NCBI GenBank assembly: GCA_023248855.1
Contig: JAHFDS010000010.1
Span: 1-58,747 of the forward strand
Origin: Myxococcales bacterium
GTDB lineage: Bacteria > Myxococcota_A > Polyangia > JAHFDS01
Direction: 5' to 3'
Length of the DNA stretch: 58,747 nucleotides
The notes beneath the pieces were generated by a model, which was not told the DNA's origin, searched no databases, and saw only the letters and a program-made list of their open reading frames with translations. Position numbers and translations under genes: made by a program. Of this stretch, positions 11,079 through 19,400 are shown piece after piece; the first letter of the stretch is position 1; the number at the start of each line of letters is the position of its first letter.

Positions 11079-12427
11079 GCGCAAGCTCCGCTCGTGGCGT
11101 CTTCGTGGTGGGGGCGCGAGTGATCGACGCGCAGGGCGCCGTGCTCGCACCGGAGCAGGGTGGAGCCCTCTTGATTGCGAACGTGGATGCCGAACGCGGC
11201 CTCTGCGAAATCGACGGGCGTATGGCCAAAGAGCGCCGAGAGGTCGGATCCCGTCAGCGCGTGGCGGGCTCTCGGTCGGCCGAGCGCCTCGTGAACGCGC
11301 GCCTGCAGCGGCGTGAGGATGCGCAGGGCTTCGCTCTCGCGGCCAAGATGCCCGGTGAGCTCCCCGAGCAGCACCGCCAGACACTCCGGCGGCAGCGATT
11401 GGGCCGCCACCCGGCTCTGGCACCACGCGTGGACCGAGCCGGCCTCGGGCAGGCCGCGGGTGGAGAGCAGCGCGGAGACGTCGGTGCGCAGGAGCGGCGC
11501 GATCGCCTCGGCCAGCGCATCGCCCCGCTCGGTGTCGATCGGCATGCCTGGCGTGTAGCGCTGGAAGAACGCACGGGCGCGCAGGTCTCGGAGCCGGTCC
11601 GCGAGCGTCTCGAGGCCTGGGCGCTCGAGCGCCCGCGCGATGCGCGCCATGCCAGCGCCGATCTGCAGGGAACACACGAACAGGACGAGCGTGAGCTCTG
11701 CGGCCGCCTCTGCGTAGTCGAGGAACGCCTCCGGATCGGGCAAGAGGGCGCCGATCGCGGCACGGTCGACCTCGCGCTCTGCTGCCGCGCCGTGCGAGAT
11801 CACCCGGAGGATGGTCTCGAGCATCATGGGCGTGCCGGCACAGACCTCGGTCGCGCCGATGAGGGACCCCGTCGCCTCGGCCGCCTCGAGGATGAGCCCC
11901 GGCGTGACGACCGAGTCGGCCGCCGTACGGCCCGCGCTCAGCTCGGCGAGCGTCAGCTTCGAGCAGACGGACATGATTCCGCCGAGCATCTTGTTGATCG
12001 AGCCAGCGAACGGGGGAATGTGGCCATCGGCAATGGGGCCGTCGTGCCGGAACATGAAGTACGCGGGCAGGAGCGACATCGCCGTCGCGAGGCGCCAGTA
12101 CTCGGCCAGGCTCGGAGGCGTGGCCGGGTGGCGCCGCCGATAGGCGGTCCCCACGAAGTCCAGCGCCCCGATGATCTGGGGCCAATCGCGCGTGGACTGG
12201 CGGAGGGACGAGACGTTCATGGGGCGTTCGTGGTCGTGGCGGCTCCCGGAATAGGGGCAACGCTTGTATTCGGTCGCGACCCCGGCTCGCGCCTCGGGGC
12301 TGGCACGGACCTCGCCGATGGGGCGCCCGTCTGCGTCCTTGTAGTCCTCGACGTCGCCCGTGAGGAGCGCCGCGTAGTCCTGGAACGAGAGGCCGTCGAA
12401 GCCGGCCGGCGATCCCGCGGAGCGCAT
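11075..12427 (-). CDS. Unrecognised 450-residue, mostly helical protein in the Dap operon
   Basis: I do not recognise this family. No signal peptide is visible. A short region near residues 53-70 is rich in Cys, His and Arg (K-R-C-P-Y-S-G-S-R-H-D-H-E-R). The middle looks helical and Ala/Leu-rich, with a patch G-S-I-N-K-M-L-G-G-I-M-S-V-C near residue 135. The end contains several His residues (H-S-R-P-H-H-E-D). It sits between the ureohydrolase (1-base overlap) and the SbnA-like gene (4-base overlap), so it is made together with Dap synthesis. It could be a tailoring enzyme, perhaps a helical metal oxygenase. I cannot align it to a known active site. Confidence 0.75.
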   Translation of the reverse strand: MRSAGSPAGFDGLSFQDYAALLTGDVEDYKDADGRPIGEVRASPEARAGVATEYKRCPYSGSRHDHERPMNVSSLRQSTRDWPQIIGALDFVGTAYRRRHPATPPSLAEYWRLATAMSLLPAYFMFRHDGPIADGHIPPFAGSINKMLGGIMSVCSKLTLAELSAGRTAADSVVTPGLILEAAEATGSLIGATEVCAGTPMMLETILRVISHGAAAEREVDRAAIGALLPDPEAFLDYAEAAAELTLVLFVCSLQIGAGMARIARALERPGLETLADRLRDLRARAFFQRYTPGMPIDTERGDALAEAIAPLLRTDVSALLSTRGLPEAGSVHAWCQSRVAAQSLPPECLAVLLGELTGHLGRESEALRILTPLQARVHEALGRPRARHALTGSDLSALFGHTPVDFAEAAFGIHVRNQEGSTLLRCEHGALRVDHSRPHHEDATSGACA

Positions 12428-13380
12428 CAGCCGGGCTCCCCGGGAGCGCCGAGGGCGGCGATCCCCTGCATGAGCAGGGTCGCGGCGAGCAAGCTCGTGA
12501 GGTCGGCGTGGTCGAGCGCCGGCAGGACCTCGACGACATCCATGCCGACGATGCGCAGGCCGCCGAGGGAACGGACGAGCGCGATGGCCTCGCGTGAGGT
12601 CAGGCCGCCCGGCGCTGGCGTCCCGGTGCCGGGTGCGAACGCCGGGTCGACCGCGTCGATGTCGAACGTGACGTAGGTCGGACGCTGGCCGATGGCCGCG
12701 CGCACCCGCTCCATCAGGGGGCGCACGCCCTGCGCCACCTCGTCGATGTCGTAGATGTTGACGGCGTGCTCGCGGGTCAACGCCGCGTCGAACCCCATGC
12801 GAATGCCGATCTGGTGGAGCTGGCCGCGCTCGATGAGCCCCTCCTCGAGCGCGTACCGCAGCGGGGCGCCGTGGTGGTAGGGATCGCCGCCCAGGAACTC
12901 CGAGGGCGTGGCGGTGTCCGTGTGCGCGTCGATGTGGACCACCGCCACCGGGCCGAGTCGCTTCGCGACCGCGCGCAGGATCGGCAGCACCACCGAATGG
13001 TCGCCGCCCACCACGAATGGCGCCGCACCCGCCGAGAGGACCCCGGTGATGGCGTGCTCGACGAGCTCGCGCATGGCGGACGGCGATCGGGGCGGGGCCG
13101 GCACATTGCCGCCATCGACGGCGCCACGCCCCGAGAGCCTCCCGATCGCGTCGGCGTTGACCGCGAAGATGCTCGCTTGCCGTACGCTGTAGGGCGCGAA
13201 CCGGGCGCCAGGGTTCTGGCTGGTCCCACCGTCGTACGGGATCCCGAGGAGCACCACGCGCGCGCCGAGGTACGCCGAGGCAGGGTCGGAAGAGTCGACG
13301 CTCGGCACACCGAAGAACGGCGTCATTCCGTGGCGTACGTACTCGTAGAGGAACTGATCGGTGTCATCCCGGTATTTCAT
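12427..13380 (-). CDS. Ureohydrolase (agmatinase/arginase family)
   Basis: 317 residues with the binuclear-manganese motifs of the arginase/agmatinase family: G-G-D-H-S (near residue 125), V-H-I-D-A-H-T-D-T (near 150) and F-D-I-D-A-V-D-P-A-F-A-P-G (near 240). The last favours the agmatinase/guanidinobutyrase side of the family. It would hydrolyse a guanidino group to an amine plus urea. It starts 13 bases after the GNAT gene and its stop overlaps the next start (TGATG). Inside a biosynthetic operon it may act on a free precursor or on a guanidino group in the peptide. The second A domain of NRPS-B has acidic pocket residues compatible with a basic amino acid. Confidence 0.87.
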   Translation of the reverse strand: MKYRDDTDQFLYEYVRHGMTPFFGVPSVDSSDPASAYLGARVVLLGIPYDGGTSQNPGARFAPYSVRQASIFAVNADAIGRLSGRGAVDGGNVPAPPRSPSAMRELVEHAITGVLSAGAAPFVVGGDHSVVLPILRAVAKRLGPVAVVHIDAHTDTATPSEFLGGDPYHHGAPLRYALEEGLIERGQLHQIGIRMGFDAALTREHAVNIYDIDEVAQGVRPLMERVRAAIGQRPTYVTFDIDAVDPAFAPGTGTPAPGGLTSREAIALVRSLGGLRIVGMDVVEVLPALDHADLTSLLAATLLMQGIAALGAPGEPG

Positions 13381-13393
13381 GGCTGTCTCCAGG

Positions 13394-13873
13394 CTATTTC
13401 GCGCCCAGTACCTTTCGCATCTTCAGACCGGTGACGCGGTAGCCGAGGCGCTCGTAGAGCGCGATCGCGCCAGGGTTGTCCCGGTACACGTGGAGGTCGA
13501 GGCGACCCAGGCCGAGCTCCCTGGCGATGGCCTCGAGCAATTCCAGCGCACCCTTGCCGTGACCCCTGCGCCGAAATGGCTCGAGGATGGTGATGTCGTC
13601 GAGGAAGCCTCGGCGCTCCTCGTCGACCGAGAACCAGAGCGTTCCCACCCGCTCGTCATCGAACAAGATGGCGTACAGGTAATGCCCCGGGGTCGCTACG
13701 CCCGCGGTAAGCCCGGCGTCCGTGCGTCGGGTCGCGGAAGCGATCGCCTCCTCGGGCGGCAGCCCTTCCACGCGCGCTAGATCGAGCGCCCAGTCCCGGA
13801 TGAAGCTCTCCCGATATTCGGGGAACTCCTCCGCAGACAGGGGTCTCATCCGCAGTCGAGGCTGGCCGGTCAT
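13394..13873 (-). CDS. GNAT family N-acetyltransferase
   Basis: 159 residues. The acetyl-CoA-binding motif R-R-R-G-H-G-K-G-A follows D-D-I-T-I-L-E-P-F. The end has the usual N-P-G-A-I-A-L-Y-E-R-L-G-Y. The start at 13873 is preceded by GGAGAG at nine bases; the frame is open further upstream but overlaps nothing useful. It lies between the PvdN-like gene and the ureohydrolase. In this operon it could acetylate the product, a precursor amine or a self-resistance target. None of these can be chosen from sequence. Confidence 0.85.
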   Translation of the reverse strand: MTGQPRLRMRPLSAEEFPEYRESFIRDWALDLARVEGLPPEEAIASATRRTDAGLTAGVATPGHYLYAILFDDERVGTLWFSVDEERRGFLDDITILEPFRRRGHGKGALELLEAIARELGLGRLDLHVYRDNPGAIALYERLGYRVTGLKMRKVLGAK

Positions 13874-13928
13874 CGGGACGCTCTCTCCATTGCGCAGCAA
13901 GAGCTGGACCACATCCGGGGGAAGTGCC

Positions 13929-15230
13929 TCACGCCAGGGCCCGGATCTCGCGCAGGACGATATCGACCTCCGCGGGCGTGTTGAGGATCGCGGGCGCGAC
14001 GCGCGCATAGCTCGTGCGGTACGGCGACACCTTCGCATGGATCTTCTTGGCCGCCAGGCGTGCGACCACCTCGGGGGGCGCGAGGCCGGCCACCTCGAAG
14101 GCGATCAATCCGGCTGACAGCGCGGCGGCCTTGGGCGTATGGACCGTCACGTGGCGCATGGAGAGCAACCCCTCCTTGCACTGCCGGTTGAGCTCGAGGA
14201 TGCGGCTCTCCACCCTGGCCTTCCCGATCTGGCGATGGAAATCGAACGCTTCGGCCAGGGCCCATCGGTGCTCGAAGGAGTGATATCCGCCGGGCGTCAT
14301 CATGTCCGCATTGGTTGGCGGTGGCTCGACGCCCTTGTACCAGGCGTTCCAGGCCTCCTCGCCGAAGTGCGGGATGGTCGGTCGCAGCGCGGGCCACGCG
14401 TCGGCCTTGCCCCAGAGCACGCCGGTCCCGCGCGGCCCCAGGATCCATTTGTGGCATCCGGCGACGAAGAAGTCGCAGCCGAGGTCGGCCATCTCGACGT
14501 TCTTGACCCCGAAGCCGTGGACGCCATCGACACAGAGGAGGACGCGATTGTCCGCGGCGCGGCCCGCGTTCGCCCGGGCCACGGCGTGGGCGATGGCGCG
14601 CACGGGGGTGACGACCCCGGTGCAGGAGTGGACCCAGGTGACGCCCACGACGCGAGTGTGCGGGGTGATCGCGCTTGCGATGCGCTGCGCCATGCTCTCG
14701 GCCGAGGCGTCCGCGCCGCGCTCGTAGAGCGCGATCTTCCGGACGGTGGCACCGGCGCGCCGCGCCGCCAGACGGATCGATTCGTGGTGGGCGTAGTGGT
14801 CGTGCGTGGTGGTGAGGATCTCGTCGCCCGCGCGGAGCGGGAGACCACCGTAGAGGGTCCCGAGGCCCATCGTGGTGCTATCGGTCAGGGCGATCTCGGA
14901 GGGCCTGGCGCCCATGTACCGCGAGGCGGCCTCGAGCACCGGGGCCTCGTCGTCATGCGACTTGAGGTAGAGGATCGGGTCCTCGTCCAGGCCTCGGCGG
15001 TGTCGCTCCAGCGCCTCACGCACGACCCGTGGGTGCGAGGCGATGAGGAAGCTGCTCATGTGAATCCAGTCGCGGGACAGGTTGAACTGGGCTCGCACCC
15101 ACTCCCAGTCGACCCTCGCAGGCGCGACCGACGTGGCGGAGGTGACCGCGGGGCTGGCTGCATCGGCGGTCGTCGCGTACCCGAGCGCGCCCGTGACGGC
15201 GATGCCTGTGAGGAATTCTCGTCGCTTCAT
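13929..15230 (-). CDS. Tat-exported class V aminotransferase-fold protein (PvdN / isopenicillin N epimerase-like)
   Basis: 433 residues starting with a clear Tat signal (KRREFLTGIAVTGALGYA), so the enzyme should work in the periplasm. The body is a class V aminotransferase fold: T-D-S-T-T-M-G-L near residue 115, V-D-G-V-H-G-F-G, then the PLP lysine in G-C-H-K-W (near 262) and G-P-R-G-T-G. Annotation tools often call this family isopenicillin N epimerase. The well-studied Tat-exported relative is PvdN, which modifies the glutamate side chain of pyoverdine in the periplasm. The start overlaps the stop of the MFS gene (ATGA). An exporter coupled to a periplasmic PLP enzyme suggests that the exported peptide is finished outside the cytoplasm. 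Confidence 0.85.
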   Translation of the reverse strand: MKRREFLTGIAVTGALGYATTADAASPAVTSATSVAPARVDWEWVRAQFNLSRDWIHMSSFLIASHPRVVREALERHRRGLDEDPILYLKSHDDEAPVLEAASRYMGARPSEIALTDSTTMGLGTLYGGLPLRAGDEILTTTHDHYAHHESIRLAARRAGATVRKIALYERGADASAESMAQRIASAITPHTRVVGVTWVHSCTGVVTPVRAIAHAVARANAGRAADNRVLLCVDGVHGFGVKNVEMADLGCDFFVAGCHKWILGPRGTGVLWGKADAWPALRPTIPHFGEEAWNAWYKGVEPPPTNADMMTPGGYHSFEHRWALAEAFDFHRQIGKARVESRILELNRQCKEGLLSMRHVTVHTPKAAALSAGLIAFEVAGLAPPEVVARLAAKKIHAKVSPYRTSYARVAPAILNTPAEVDIVLREIRALA

Positions 15231-16474
15231 GGCTGTGTCTCCGGCTCTTCGATCGGCAGCGCCGTGTCCACGTCGCGGATGGGCGACAGCAGGCCCAGGA
15301 GCGCCAGCGCGCTGGCCGCGATGCCCATGCCGAGCAGCACCGCCGTCGCTCCCGTGAGCTTCGCGATGATCATGGCGAGCGCGACCCCGACCGGCGCGAG
15401 CGCCGAGGTGACGGTCCAGTACGCCGCCGTGACGCGCCCCTGGAGCCGCGCCGGCGTGGTCTCCTGGCGGCGCGCGTTGGCGTTGATGGCGGCGATGGTC
15501 TGGCCGAACGAGAAACCCACGGCGAGCGCCGAGATGGCGATCACCGTCGGCGCGATTCCGATCGCCGCGAGCGAGGTCCCCTTGAGCAGGCACGCTCCGA
15601 GGAAGCTCAGCGCGAAGCCCCAGCGCCGGCGGACCGCGGAGGCCGCGAGCGCGCCCGCGACCGATCCCACGCTGGCGATGGCGAACACCACGCCGACGGC
15701 GCCGTCGGGAAGGCCGAGGTCGTGTTTCATGCGGAAGATCAAGAGGTCGAGCGCCGCGGTCGCCGCGACGTTGGAGCCGCAGGAGATGAGCGCCACCCAT
15801 CGCAGGACCGGGTCGCGGACCAGGAACCGGAGCCCGACCAGCAGCTCCGCAAGACCGCTCGTCGCGGCCGCCTCGGTGGGGGCTCCACGGTAGGAGCCTC
15901 TCGGCGTCAAGAGCAGGATCATCGCCGACGCGAAGAGCAGGCCCCCGTTGACACCGACGCCGATTGCAGGCCCGAAGCGTGCGGAGACGATGCCGGCGAT
16001 CAGAAAGCCGATCACGAACGTAAGCGCAATGGTGCCTTGCTGCCGCCCATTGGCGGCCGTGAGCTGGTCGCGCCCGACGACGCGGGTAGTGGCCGCGACA
16101 TTGGCGAGCTGGAAGACGTGATTGACGAACGTGCCAATGGCGCAGGCGACGTAGATCAGCCAGACGTGGGGGCCGCCCAGCGCCCAGACGATCGGGACCG
16201 AACCATAGATCGTGGCACTGATCGCGTGGCAGGCTAGCATGAGCCGACGGCCATCCAGGCGATCCACGATGGGGCCACCGAGGAGCCCGGAGGCGAGCCC
16301 GGAGGCGCCGATGATCCCGGTCACGACCCCCATCTGGATCAGCGAGCCCGTAGCCTCGAGGACGAGGAGGGGAAGCGCGATGTTCGAGAACGCATCGCCG
16401 AGCGAGGACAACCCGTAGCTCGACCACAGGAGGTTGAACGAGCGATTCCTCCAGAGTGGAGCGCTGGTCGTCAC
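15227..16474 (-). CDS. MFS exporter (EntS-like, MFS_3 type)
   Basis: About 415 residues with roughly 12 hydrophobic segments. It starts at a GTG overlapping the NRPS-C stop (GTGA, 16471-16474), which gives the usual short N-terminus W-R-N-R-S-F-N-L-L-W of EntS/MFS_3 transporters. A-D/G-x-L-D-G-R-R type loop sequence is present (V-D-R-L-D-G-R-R-L). A longer open frame to 16624 would overlap NRPS-C and is unlikely. EntS-type pumps export siderophores such as enterobactin and some other peptides. Coupling to NRPS-C upstream and the Tat enzyme downstream makes it the probable exporter of the peptide. Confidence 0.88.
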   Translation of the reverse strand: MTTSAPLWRNRSFNLLWSSYGLSSLGDAFSNIALPLLVLEATGSLIQMGVVTGIIGASGLASGLLGGPIVDRLDGRRLMLACHAISATIYGSVPIVWALGGPHVWLIYVACAIGTFVNHVFQLANVAATTRVVGRDQLTAANGRQQGTIALTFVIGFLIAGIVSARFGPAIGVGVNGGLLFASAMILLLTPRGSYRGAPTEAAATSGLAELLVGLRFLVRDPVLRWVALISCGSNVAATAALDLLIFRMKHDLGLPDGAVGVVFAIASVGSVAGALAASAVRRRWGFALSFLGACLLKGTSLAAIGIAPTVIAISALAVGFSFGQTIAAINANARRQETTPARLQGRVTAAYWTVTSALAPVGVALAMIIAKLTGATAVLLGMGIAASALALLGLLSPIRDVDTALPIEEPETQP

Positions 16475-19400
16475 TGGCTGGCCAGACGCGCAGGCAAGGC
16501 CGCAGGGAGCACGGACCGCAGGAGGGTGCCAAGGCCGCTCGCGAGATCGTCGTGCTGAAGGATGGAGTAGTGGTCGCCGGGGATCGGATGCACCTTCACG
16601 CCGCCCGCGGCGAGGCGCTCCCATCCCGTGTCGGGCCCGCCGTCGGCGAGCGACTCGGTGGCCGCGAAGTGGACGATCGACCCATCGAAGGCACCGGGGC
16701 GGTAGCGGGCGCTCGCCCTGCGGTTGTTCACGAACATCTGCGCGAGCCGCCTCATGTGCTCGGCGTCGAGGTCACGCGGCAGGACCCCCTGCGCCCTGGC
16801 CTGCTCGATCACGGCATCGAGCTGCTCTGCGGCCGTGCGCCCCTCGAGCGTGCTGGCGGGGACCTCGATCTCCCTGCCGAAGGTGCGCCCGAGGTCCCGG
16901 GCGAGCAGGTGGGCCGCGGCCGGCCCGTCGGCCTCGGCCTCGAACGCCTCCGGTGGGTACGAGTCGATCATCGCCAGGAGGGCGACCGGCTCGCCGATCG
17001 CGCGCAGGCGCCTTGCGATCTCGAAGGCCACGACTCCGCCCATCGACCAGCCGAGGAGGGAATACGGTCCTTGGGGCTGCACGCGCCGGATGGCCTCGAG
17101 GTACACCGCGGCCATGGCCTCCACCGTCGTCAGCGGCTGCTGGCCGGGCTCGAGGCCCGGCGACTGCAGCGCATGGAAGGGGCGGTCCTTGCCCAGGCGC
17201 CGCGCGAGCTGCAGGTAGCAGACGACATTGCCACCCACGGGGTGCACCGCGAAGATCGCAGGCGCGTCGCCACCGCGCTGCACGGTCACGAGCGGTGACC
17301 GATGGTCGGTGCCTTGGGTGCCGCGCAGGTGGGCCGCCATGACCTCGATGGTGGGTCCGTCCACGAGCGCCGCGAGGCGGAGCTTCTTGCCGAAGCGCTC
17401 CTCGATGCGCGCCATCAAGCGGACCGCCAGCAGCGAGTGGCCTCCGATCTCGAAGAAGTCGTCGTTCACGCCGACTGCGTCCAGCCCGAGCACGTCCTGC
17501 CAGATCTTGACGAGCTCGAGCTCCACGTCGTCCCTGGGTGGCATCAATTCTCGCACCCGGCCGATGCTCGATGCATCGGGCGCCGGCAGGGCGCGACGAT
17601 CGATCTTGCCATTCGAGGTCAGCGGGAGCGCCGACAGCATCACGTAGGCCGCCGGCACCATGTAATCGGGAAGCCGCTCGCCGAGGAACGCCCGCAGGGT
17701 CTGGGCCGATGGGGCCTGCCCGCTCGGAACCACGTAGGCTACGAGGCGGTCCTGCCCAGGTACGTCGGCTCGCACCGTCACCACGGCGCTCGCGACACCC
17801 GCGTGCGCGCGCAGCGCGGCATCGATCTCCCCGAGCTCGATGCGGAATCCGCGCAGCTTGACCTGATGATCGACCCTGCCGACGAATTCGACATTGCCGT
17901 CGGGCCGATAGCGGGCGAGGTCGCCGGTACGGTACAGGCGCGCGCCCGGCTCGGCCGAAAACGGGTCCGGCACGAACACCTCGGCCGTCTGCACCTGGTT
18001 GCCGAGGTAGCCTCGACCTACCCCCACGCCGCCGACGCAGAGCTCGCCGGTGCAACCGAGGGGCACCGGGACCAACGCGGAGTCGAGCACGTAGATGCGG
18101 GTGTTCGCGATGGGCCTGCCCACGGAGACGCGGCGCTCGATCTCGTCGGGAGGCACCCTCATCGCGAAGTGCGTGACGTCGTCGGAGCACTCCGTGGGCC
18201 CGTAGGCATTGACGAGCGGGATCGCGGGGTATTGGCGCAGCCACCGGCGGCACAGCTCCGCGGGCAGCTCCTCGCCGGTCGGGATCATCCAGCGCAGCCT
18301 CGACAGGGGAACATGAGCAGGACCGTGCGCTGCCACCTCGTCGAGCAGCGCGCGCAGGAACGAGGGCACGGTCTCGAGCACGGTCACGCCGCGCGTCTCG
18401 ACGTGCGCGAGCAGGCGCGACGCGTCATGGGCGATCTCGTCCCTGCAGACGACGACGCGGCCGCCGACGAGCAGCGGCGCGAGGAGTTGCCACACCGAGA
18501 TGTCGAAGCATTGCGAGGCGGTTTGCGCCACCACGTCGTCGGCCCCGAGCGCGAGATCCGAGATCTTCGCGAACAGGTGATTGAGCATGCCGCGGTGCTC
18601 GATCATGGCCCCCTTCGGCTGGCCCGTGGACCCGGACGTGTAGATCACGTACGCGAGGTTTTCGGGGCGAGCGCGGGGAGCCGGATTCGCGTCCGACGCC
18701 GGCGCCGCGAGGAGCTCAGCCAGCGAGCACAGCGCGGGCGGCGCGGCCTCGGCCGCCAGGCCGCGGCCGATCTCGATGGCCCCGGAGAGCGCGGGCAACA
18801 GGTCGTCGCCCGCGAGCACGAGCCGGCAGCCACTGCGCGCGATGACCCCGGCGAGGCGCTCGCTCGGGTGATGCGGATCGAGCGGCAGGTAGGCGCCCCC
18901 GGCCTTGAGGATGCCCAGGACCGCCACGGCGAGATCGATCCCGCGTTCCATCCCCACGGCGACCAGGACCTCCGGCCCGACGCCGCGATCGGTGAGCGCA
19001 TGCGCGAGCCGGTTCGCGCGCAGGTTCAGCTCGTCATACCGGAGCGCCTCCCCGTCGCATTCGATCGCGATGGCCGAGGGCGCCTTGGCGGCCTCTTCGG
19101 CAAAGAGCACCGGGAACGGTCGCTCGAGCGACGTCTCCACGCGAGTGTCGTTCCAGGTGTTCAGGATCCGGGCGCGCTCCTCGGGCGGCAGCAGCGACTC
19201 TGCCTCGTGGCTCGAGGAGGGATCGGCCGCGATGAGCCGGAGCGCGCTCAGGTAGCAGGCGCCGATGGCGGTGACCTGCGCCTCGGTGAGCTCGTGGACG
19301 TCGAAGTGCAGGGACAGCGCGAGGTCGTCGGTCAGGACGTTGCGGTCGAACTCCGCGCGGAGGGGGTATTGCGTCTCGAGCACGCCGCCCGACTCGATGA

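Noticed and set aside
13929-15230. Isopenicillin N epimerase of a beta-lactam pathway
   Set aside because: No ACV synthetase or isopenicillin N synthase is present, and the Tat signal fits a PvdN-like periplasmic enzyme.
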